A stretch of DNA of 64,000 nt from Chelativorans sp. YIM 93263 (GTDB lineage Bacteria > Pseudomonadota > Alphaproteobacteria > Rhizobiales > Rhizobiaceae), in contig NZ_JAKCWP010000001.1 in assembly GCF_028767125.1 (NCBI RefSeq), positions 186,001 through 250,000 of the forward strand, read 5' to 3'. Positions 58,553 through 64,000 of the stretch are shown here, piece after piece. The number at the start of each line of letters is the position of its first letter. Positions within the stretch are counted from its first letter, which is position 1. The position numbers and the translations under genes were made by a program. The notes under the pieces were generated by a model. The model had not been told where the DNA came from. It ran no database searches and saw only the letters and a program-made list of their open reading frames with translations.

Positions 58553-59434
58553 CTAGACGAACAGCCTGCGCTCCTGTTCGACGATCTCGCCGATAAAGGC
58601 GCCGACAGCCTGTATGCGGCGGGTGGGGCGCATGGATTCGTGATAGACCAGCCAGTAATTACGGCGGATCGGTTCCGCGAAAGGGATGCGCACCAGGTCT
58701 TCGTGGCGATGTGCGATGAAGCTGTGCAGTATGCCAATGCCGGCACCGGACCGCACGGCTTCCACCTGTCCCATGGCCGAAGAGACGGCGAAGGACGCGC
58801 TCCACGTGTCTGAGATTTCAGCCGCGTAATCCAGTGTCGGGCTGATGACGAGGTCAGGCACATAGCCCACCAGCCGGTGCTTGCTCAGTTCCTCCGCACT
58901 TTGCGGCAGGCCGTGTTCCGCCGCATATGCACGAGACGCGTAAAGCGCCAGCGAGTAATCGATCAGTTTGGCCGCGATCAACCGCCCTTCCGTGGGCCGG
59001 TCGACGGTGATGGCTATATCGGCCTCGCGCTTGGAAAGCGAAAAGGAGCGCGGAACGGGCACGAGCTGGATGGAGAGCTCCGGATAGCGGACCGTAAGCG
59101 CACCGAGCCTCGGCGCCAGGAAGGAAACGCCAAACCCGTCCGGCGCACCGATGCGCACGGTCCCGGAGATCTTTTCCCCCTCACCGCCGACTTCCGCACG
59201 CACCGAAATCATGTCCGCTTCCATCCGCTCGGCGGAATTGAGCAGGCGCTCACCAGCCGGCGTCAACTCGCTTCCGGTGGGCTGCCGGCGGAAAAGCTTC
59301 GCGCCGACGGCCTCCTCCAGCGCCGCGACGCGGCGGGAAACGGTGGCATGGTTGAGGCCAAGCCGTCGCGCGGCGCCAAGGATCTGGCCCGCCCGCGCCA
59401 CGGCCAGGAAAATGCGCACGTCGTCCCAGTTCAT
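58553..59434 (-). CDS. LysR-family transcriptional regulator
   Basis: 293 residues. The N-terminal winged helix reads MNWDDVRIFLAVARAGQILG, AARRLGLNHATVSRRVAALE, EAVGAKLFRRQPTGSELTPA; the LysR substrate domain follows to the end. The Asn-His-Ala-Thr-Val-Ser-Arg-Arg recognition helix belongs to the GcvA/AaeR-like subgroup. It is divergent from mmsA and probably regulates it; an imperfect inverted repeat, ATGCACAACG with CGTTGCAT, lies between them at 59486-59519. Confidence 0.9.
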   Translation of the reverse strand: MNWDDVRIFLAVARAGQILGAARRLGLNHATVSRRVAALEEAVGAKLFRRQPTGSELTPAGERLLNSAERMEADMISVRAEVGGEGEKISGTVRIGAPDGFGVSFLAPRLGALTVRYPELSIQLVPVPRSFSLSKREADIAITVDRPTEGRLIAAKLIDYSLALYASRAYAAEHGLPQSAEELSKHRLVGYVPDLVISPTLDYAAEISDTWSASFAVSSAMGQVEAVRSGAGIGILHSFIAHRHEDLVRIPFAEPIRRNYWLVYHESMRPTRRIQAVGAFIGEIVEQERRLFV

Positions 59435-59485
59435 GTTCGCCCCTTGCGCATCTATGCACGGCCATTTTTAACAGGCCTTTAAATG

Positions 59486-59519
59486 ATGCACAACGGCTGC
59501 GATTTTCATCGCGTTGCAT
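59486..59519. promoter_or_regulatory. Candidate LysR operator in the LysR-mmsA divergent region
   Basis: ATGCACAACG at 59486-59495 and CGTTGCAT at 59512-59519 are imperfect inverted repeats. Between them GCGAT-TTTC-ATCGC forms a smaller perfect palindrome. Position between the divergent starts fits a LysR site. Confidence 0.35.
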
Positions 59520-59571
59520 TCCCCGCGCCAAAGCGAGACAATCGGGGCAGAAAAACAGGGGAGACGACCTC

Positions 59572-61068
59572 ATGGAAGATATCGGTCACTTTATCGGCGG
59601 CAAGCGCGTGGCGGGCACGAGCGGCCGCGCGCAAGACGTTTTGCAGCCCATGGACGGCTCGGTCCGGGGCAAAGTCGCGCTCGCCTCCGCGCAGGAGGTG
59701 CGCCAGGCAGTGGAGAACGCCAAGAACGCCCAGCCGAAATGGGCGGCCACAAACCCGCAGCGGCGTGTCCGCGTGCTCATGAAATTCCTCGAGCTGGTGC
59801 ACAAGGAATATGACGAGCTCGCCGAACTTCTGGCGCGCGAGCACGGCAAGACGATCCCCGACGCGAAGGGCGATATCCAGCGCGGTCTGGAGGTCGTGGA
59901 AGTGTGCATCGGCGCCCCGCACATGATGAAGGGCGAGTACACCGAAGGCGCCGGGCCGGGCATCGACGTCTATTCCATGCGCCAGCCGCTAGGCGTTGTC
60001 GCGGGGATCACGCCGTTCAACTTCCCGGCCATGATCCCGCTCTGGAAGATCGCCCCGGCGATCGCCAGCGGCAACGCCTTCGTGCTCAAGCCTTCGGAGC
60101 GCGATCCCGGCGTGCCCATGCGCATTGCAGAACTCTTCATCGAGGCGGGGCTGCCCGAAGGCATTCTCAACGTGGTCAATGGCGATAAGGAGGCCGTCGA
60201 CGCCCTTCTGGACGATCCGGATATCCAGGCCGTCGGCTTTGTCGGCTCCACGCCCATCGCGCAATATATCTATGGCCGCGCCACGGCGAACGGTAAGCGC
60301 GCCCAGTGTTTCGGCGGGGCGAAGAACCACCTCATTGTGATGCCCGACGCAGACATGGACCAGACGGTGGACGCCCTGATCGGCGCCGGCTACGGCTCGG
60401 CTGGCGAGCGCTGCATGGCCGTGTCCGTGGCCGTTCCCGTCGGCCAGGAGACGGCGGACCGGCTGGTGGAAAAGCTGATTCCGCGCGTGGAAAGTCTGAA
60501 GGTAGGCCCGTCGACCGATGCTTCCGCCGATTTCGGCCCTCTGGTGACGAAAGAGGCCCTGGAGCGCGTGAAGAACTATGTCGACCTTGGCGTTGAGGAA
60601 GGCGCGAAACTCCGCGTCGACGGCCGCGGCTTCAAGATGCAGGGGTATGAGAACGGCTATTACATGGGTGGTTGCCTCTTCGATGAAGTGACCCCTGACA
60701 TGCGTATCTACAAGGAAGAGATCTTCGGGCCGGTTCTCTCCGTCGTGCGCGCCGATACTTATGATGAAGCGCTTGCACTGCCGAACGACCACGAATACGG
60801 CAATGGCGTCGCCATTTTCACGCGTGACGGCGATGCCGCGCGTGACTTCGCCGCCCGTGTCGATGTCGGCATGGTAGGCGTCAACGTGCCAATCCCCGTG
60901 CCGATCGCCTACTACACCTTCGGCGGCTGGAAGGCCTCCCATTTCGGCGATCTGAACCAGCACGGCGCGGACGCATTCCGCTTCTACACTAAGACCAAGA
61001 CGGTCACCTCGCGCTGGCCGTCCGGCATCAAGGATGGCGCGGAATTCGCCATTCCGACGATGCGTTAG
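59572..61068 (+). CDS. mmsA: CoA-acylating methylmalonate-semialdehyde dehydrogenase
   Basis: 498 residues, full length. Aldehyde dehydrogenase motifs: GVVAGITPFNFPAMIPLWKI, GFVGSTPIAQYIYGRATANG, the catalytic Cys in AGYGSAGERCMAVSVAVPVG, and the C-terminal TFGGWKASHFGDLNQHGADA characteristic of MmsA/IolA. It converts methylmalonate (or malonate) semialdehyde to propionyl-CoA (or acetyl-CoA) in valine, inositol or beta-alanine breakdown. No mmsB or iol genes are adjacent. Divergent from LysR; a 12-base perfect hairpin follows the stop. Confidence 0.95.
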   Translation: MEDIGHFIGGKRVAGTSGRAQDVLQPMDGSVRGKVALASAQEVRQAVENAKNAQPKWAATNPQRRVRVLMKFLELVHKEYDELAELLAREHGKTIPDAKGDIQRGLEVVEVCIGAPHMMKGEYTEGAGPGIDVYSMRQPLGVVAGITPFNFPAMIPLWKIAPAIASGNAFVLKPSERDPGVPMRIAELFIEAGLPEGILNVVNGDKEAVDALLDDPDIQAVGFVGSTPIAQYIYGRATANGKRAQCFGGAKNHLIVMPDADMDQTVDALIGAGYGSAGERCMAVSVAVPVGQETADRLVEKLIPRVESLKVGPSTDASADFGPLVTKEALERVKNYVDLGVEEGAKLRVDGRGFKMQGYENGYYMGGCLFDEVTPDMRIYKEEIFGPVLSVVRADTYDEALALPNDHEYGNGVAIFTRDGDAARDFAARVDVGMVGVNVPIPVPIAYYTFGGWKASHFGDLNQHGADAFRFYTKTKTVTSRWPSGIKDGAEFAIPTMR

Positions 61069-61074
61069 GACACG

Positions 61075-61106
61075 AACGCTCCGCCGACTTATGCCGGCGG
61101 AGCGTT
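61075..61106 (+). terminator. Hairpin terminator candidate after mmsA
   Basis: AACGCTCCGCCG at 61075-61086 and CGGCGGAGCGTT at 61095-61106 form a perfect 12-base stem with an 8-base loop, 6 bases after the stop codon. No T-run follows, so termination could be Rho-assisted. Confidence 0.6.
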
Positions 61107-61235
61107 CACGTTCTCGCGAGTGCGATGGAACGGCGCACCTCCTCAGCCGTTATCAGGACCAACAAAAGCGCGACAGCGCAACAATGATAGCGGCGCCAGA
61201 AAGCACACCAGTGCCTTTGGCAGTAGGAGACGAAA

Positions 61236-61553
61236 ATGAGAAAGACCATGATGGGCGGTGCCGGCTTGGCGGCACTCGCGGCAGGTGTTCTTTTTATCGG
61301 TGCGCAACAGGCAACCAGTGAAAACAACGTTTGCGCCCCGCGCGAGGATCTGGTCGCTCAACTCGACGCCCAGTTTGCCGAGAGACAGAAGGCCGTTGGC
61401 CTGCTTGGCGAGCAGGCAGTAATGGAGGTCTACGCGTCCGACCAAGGAAGCTGGACCATTCTGAGCACGGACACCGACGGAACAAGCTGCATCATCGCCG
61501 CCGGTGAAGGTTGGGACGATACCTTCACGACCCAGGTGGGTCAAGGGGTTTGA
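61236..61553 (+). CDS. Small exported protein of unknown function
   Basis: 105 residues from ATG 61236, preceded by TAGGAGACG. A signal peptide (MMGGAGLAALAAGVLFIGAQ) is followed by about 80 residues with DLVAQLDAQFAERQKAVGLL, EVYASDQGSWTILSTDTDGT and CIIAAGEGWDD. Two Cys (in NNVCAPRE and TSCIIAAGEGW) could form a disulfide. Small exported proteins with the pattern GxWTILxTxxxGxSCIxxxGxxW are common hypotheticals in alphaproteobacteria. Function unknown. It stands alone between mmsA and the GntR gene. Confidence 0.78.
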   Translation: MRKTMMGGAGLAALAAGVLFIGAQQATSENNVCAPREDLVAQLDAQFAERQKAVGLLGEQAVMEVYASDQGSWTILSTDTDGTSCIIAAGEGWDDTFTTQVGQGV

Positions 61554-61683
61554 GGGCCTGAACCTGAAGCCGGTTGGACATGGCGAAGATGGGGATTTCG
61601 AAACCGGAGCGAGGCACCGGAAGCACGGAGAATCGCCATCTTGCAATACGCCCAGGCGACTTTCAGCCACGCTCCGAGGCGGC

Positions 61684-62346
61684 CTATGAGCGGGCGGCAC
61701 CTTTCGCGTATTCCCTGAGAAGGCGCATCAGGGCTTCCGCCTCGCGCTCGGCAGTTTTCGGATCGCGGTTCAGTATGGCGCGGATGACGCCGACGTGCTG
61801 CCGCGCAGCGCTCGCGAAGCTCGAATCCGCGCGGTACCGGAACCAGAAGCGGCGGCTGTGCGTGCGCAGCGGCGCGACGAGCCGGGCGGCATAGGGATTT
61901 TCCGCGGCAGCCGCAACAGCCTCGTCCATCTCCTTGTCCGCATCGAGAAAGCTTTGGGGGTCGTTGTGGGCGGTCGCCTTCTGCATATGCTTGCCGGCTT
62001 CCTGAAAACGAGCTCCAAGCGAGGGGTGTAGGTGACGAGCGGCATCTCCCGCCAGAAGCACCTCCACCCCGGTGCGCGCATCGATGACCTTCACCCAGTC
62101 CCCCGCGTGAATCGGCGTGATCGCGAGCCCGGCTCGCGGACGGATCTCGATCAATCCCTCCCAGGCCAACCGTTGAATCGCCTCCCGCACAGGCGTGCGG
62201 CCGAGGCCCAGCATCTCGATAAGGGCGCTCTCCGTCGTCACCTCGCCCGGTGGGAGTTCGAGCGTGACGATCATCCGCTCCAGAAGATGGTAGGCCTGAG
62301 CCGAAGCGGGCTGGCCGGATCGAGCTGCCTGTGCCGGGAATGTCAT
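61684..62346 (-). CDS. GntR-family regulator, FCD subgroup (HypR-like)
   Basis: 220 residues. The winged helix is at the N-terminus (AQAYHLLERMIVTLELPPGE, ALIEMLGLGRTPVREAIQRL) and the FCD domain follows (VIDARTGVEVLLAGDAARHL, KEMDEAVAAAAENPYAARLV). It is divergent from the DapA-like gene, with two 21-base AT-rich palindromic sites between them. The layout is like rhizobial hydroxyproline (hyp) regulons, in which a GntR regulator represses the catabolic genes; the assignment here is inference from context. Confidence 0.87.
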   Translation of the reverse strand: MTFPAQAARSGQPASAQAYHLLERMIVTLELPPGEVTTESALIEMLGLGRTPVREAIQRLAWEGLIEIRPRAGLAITPIHAGDWVKVIDARTGVEVLLAGDAARHLHPSLGARFQEAGKHMQKATAHNDPQSFLDADKEMDEAVAAAAENPYAARLVAPLRTHSRRFWFRYRADSSFASAARQHVGVIRAILNRDPKTAEREAEALMRLLREYAKGAARS

Positions 62347-62359
62347 CCGTCCCTTCCTG

Positions 62360-62438
62360 TGATATATTTCAAATATATCAGACGAGCGCCACGCTTGACC
62401 AGCATCTAAAGTGCTCGTAATATATCACTGATATATCA
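62360..62438. promoter_or_regulatory. Twin GntR operators
   Basis: Site 1 (62360-62380) is TGATATATTT-C-AAATATATCA, a perfect inverted repeat. Site 2 (62418-62438) is TAATATATCA-C-TGATATATCA, one mismatch from the same half-site arrangement. The TGATATATCA half is itself palindromic. Site 1 lies close to the GntR start and site 2 lies 13 bases before the DapA-like ATG, so one regulator could control both directions. Confidence 0.7.
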
Positions 62439-62450
62439 GCGGAGACGACC

Positions 62451-63347
62451 ATGTGGCAAGGCATCCTGCCGGCGGTAACGACGAAGTTCACGCCGGATGA
62501 CTCGCTCGATCACCTCGAGATGGAGCGCTGCTTCGGGCTTCTGATGGAGGCGGGGTGCGACGGCCTGATCGTCGCCGGGTCGCTGGGCGAAGGACCGATG
62601 CTCACCCACGACGAAAAGCTTTCGCTCTTGAAAACCGCGCGGGGCGTGGCCCAAGGCAAACCAGTGCTCCTGACGATCAACGAGGCGGCAACCCGAGATG
62701 GCGCCGAGCTTGCGCGCCGCGCCGCGGCCGCCGGCGCGGACGGGCTGATGATCGTGCCGAGCCCGATCTATCACACCGACGAGGAAGAGACGGTCGCCAC
62801 CCTCAAGGCGATCGCCGCGGCCGGCGGACTTCCGGTGATGATCTACTCGAACCGTGTTGCCTACCGCGTGGATGTGACCGTTGCGGCAATGGATAAGCTC
62901 GCCGCTGACGATCTCTTCGTCGCCGTGAAGGAATCCAGCGACGATATCCGCCGCACGACCGAAATCGTCAACGCGTTCGGCGACCGCTTCGACGTCTTTA
63001 CCGGGGTCGACAACCTTGCCTACGAGGCCCTGGCCGCGGGTGCGGTCGGCTGGGTTGCCGGCTTGGTGACGGCCTTCCCGCGCGAGACGGTCGCCATTTA
63101 CCGGCTGATGAAGGCCGGCCGGCAGCAAGAGGCGCTCGCCCTTTATCGCTGGTTCCGCCCCCTTCTTGATCTGGACGTCTCCACCTATCTGGTGCAGAAC
63201 ATCAAGCTGGCGGAGGCGATCGAGATCGGCTCCAACGAACGGGTGCGCATGCCGCGTCAGCCACTCTCGGGCGAACGGCGAGAACGGGTCGAACGGATCA
63301 TCAAAGAGGCAATTGCGGACCGGCCCGCGCTCCCAAACGGGCTGTGA
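62451..63347 (+). CDS. DapA-family lyase/deaminase, likely pyrroline-4-hydroxy-2-carboxylate deaminase
   Basis: 298 residues, dihydrodipicolinate synthase superfamily. Family features are the N-terminal GILPAVTTKFTPDD, GSLGEGPMLTHDEKLSLLKT, the Tyr in GLPVMIYSNRVAYRVDVTVA and the Schiff-base Lys in LFVAVKESSDDIRRTTEIV. GCDGLIVAGSLGEGPML departs from the GTTGE motif of true DapA, so lysine synthesis is unlikely. With an FAD amino-acid dehydrogenase next and a GntR regulator divergent, it resembles HypD/LhpC of hydroxyproline breakdown. N-acetylneuraminate- or sugar-acid-type aldolases remain possible. Confidence 0.82.
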   Translation: MWQGILPAVTTKFTPDDSLDHLEMERCFGLLMEAGCDGLIVAGSLGEGPMLTHDEKLSLLKTARGVAQGKPVLLTINEAATRDGAELARRAAAAGADGLMIVPSPIYHTDEEETVATLKAIAAAGGLPVMIYSNRVAYRVDVTVAAMDKLAADDLFVAVKESSDDIRRTTEIVNAFGDRFDVFTGVDNLAYEALAAGAVGWVAGLVTAFPRETVAIYRLMKAGRQQEALALYRWFRPLLDLDVSTYLVQNIKLAEAIEIGSNERVRMPRQPLSGERRERVERIIKEAIADRPALPNGL

Positions 63348-63366
63348 AGGATTCCAGGTGTAGCAA

Positions 63367-64000
63367 ATGGCCGGAGGGCATGCGCAGGTCGCCATTCTGG
63401 GCGGCGGCATCATCGGCGTGGCAACCGCCGCTTACCTGGCGGAAGCGGGCCACGATGTGCTGGTACTCGACCGCTCCGGCATCTGCGAGGAGACGAGCGC
63501 CGGTAATGCCGGTGCCTTCGCCTTCTCGGACATTCTTCCGATGGCACACAAGGACATGCTCTCGCAGGTGCCGCGCTGGCTGGCCGACCCGCTTGGGCCA
63601 CTGTCCATTCCGCCGACCTATCTCCCAAAACTTTTGCCCTGGCTATGGCGCTTTCTGAAAGCCGGGCGGCCTGCCCGGTTCGAGGCAGCCGTTTCGGCCC
63701 AGGCCTCCATGATGATGCTTGCCGAGCGCGAATGGAGCGCGCTGATGGCGCGATCGGCAACACAGGAATTCGAGCGCGAGGACGGCTGTCTTGAACTGTA
63801 CGAGAGCGAAGCCGAGTTCCGCGCGAGGGAGGACGACTGGCGGCTGAGGCGTCGTTTTCATTTCCGCTTCCGCCACCTGAGGAAAGAGGAGATCGCCGAT
63901 TATCAGCCGGGCCTTTCGGACCTCTTCGAACGTGCCACCTTCGTGCCGGGATGGAAGACGGTGACCGATCCGCAGCGTCTCGGACAAGCGATCTGGGCGC
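63367..64000 (+). CDS. FAD-dependent amino-acid dehydrogenase, DadA family (C-terminus outside window)
   Basis: The first 211 codons are present, open to the right edge. The N-terminal FAD site is VAILGGGIIGVATAAYLAEA followed by VLVLDRSG, and CEETSAGNAGAFAFSDILPM is typical of the DadA/hydroxyproline dehydrogenase group. Such enzymes oxidise D-amino acids (or cis-4-hydroxy-D-proline) and pass electrons to quinone. It starts 19 bases after the DapA-like gene and is co-transcribed with it. Substrate is inferred from the neighbour gene. Confidence 0.85.
   Translation, partial: MAGGHAQVAILGGGIIGVATAAYLAEAGHDVLVLDRSGICEETSAGNAGAFAFSDILPMAHKDMLSQVPRWLADPLGPLSIPPTYLPKLLPWLWRFLKAGRPARFEAAVSAQASMMMLAEREWSALMARSATQEFEREDGCLELYESEAEFRAREDDWRLRRRFHFRFRHLRKEEIADYQPGLSDLFERATFVPGWKTVTDPQRLGQAIWA

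Overview
The window looks like a chromosomal piece of an alphaproteobacterium of the order Hyphomicrobiales (Rhizobiales), probably a Phyllobacteriaceae/Mesorhizobium-like genus. The evidence is high GC, the rhizobial gene order rplU-rpmA-GNAT-obgE-proB-proA-nadD-rsfS-rlmH-envC-ctpA-yibQ-rppH, an L21 protein with a long Lys/Ala/Glu-rich C-terminal extension, and rhizobial-style intergenic repeats. The genus assignment is inference.

Positions 1-20300 form a cell-surface and signalling region. A giant Gly-rich autotransporter-type protein (minus strand, running off the left edge) lies divergent from a winged-helix regulator. A five-gene minus-strand operon (12733 to 5195) follows: a Slam-like outer-membrane translocator, a FecR-domain protein with a TbpB-like C-terminal barrel that looks like its cargo, a CHASE2 adenylate cyclase, a DUF3307-type membrane protein, and a membrane-anchored cyclic-nucleotide-binding protein. 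This joins an apparent type XI-like secretion pair to a cAMP maker and a cAMP reader. A second regulator, a full-length paralogue of the first, sits upstream. Beyond it lie a decayed two-partner-secretion transporter, an intact Ig-repeat autotransporter and a decayed sulfatase-modifying-enzyme gene; two copies of a dispersed repeat bracket the Ig autotransporter.

Positions 20300-28025 hold a quinate/shikimate catabolic cluster: a TetR regulator, an AroE-like quinate/shikimate dehydrogenase, 3-dehydroshikimate dehydratase, a three-component TRAP transporter, type II dehydroquinase and an FCD-type GntR regulator. Together these would import quinate or shikimate and convert it to protocatechuate.

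Positions 28460-33000 are decaying: three successive regulator genes (MmyB-like XRE, MerR/TipAS, GlxA-type AraC) are broken by frameshifts. An intact alpha/beta hydrolase, an orphan regulator tail and a truncated integrase directly beside tRNA-Ser(CGA) follow. This tRNA looks like the right border of an old integrated element.

From 33341 on the window is core chromosome: ribosomal proteins L21, L27 and L31, proline and NAD synthesis, ribosome-associated factors, cell-wall hydrolase regulation, leuC, an ABC exporter, a MotA/MotB-like pair, suhB, efp, a ThiE-like protein and a permease. Between the convergent rppH and leuC lies a 1-kb non-coding stretch full of hairpins that may encode structured RNAs. 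The right end has an acyl-CoA synthetase, a LysR/mmsA divergent pair, and a GntR-controlled cluster (DapA-like enzyme plus FAD amino-acid dehydrogenase) resembling hydroxyproline degradation.
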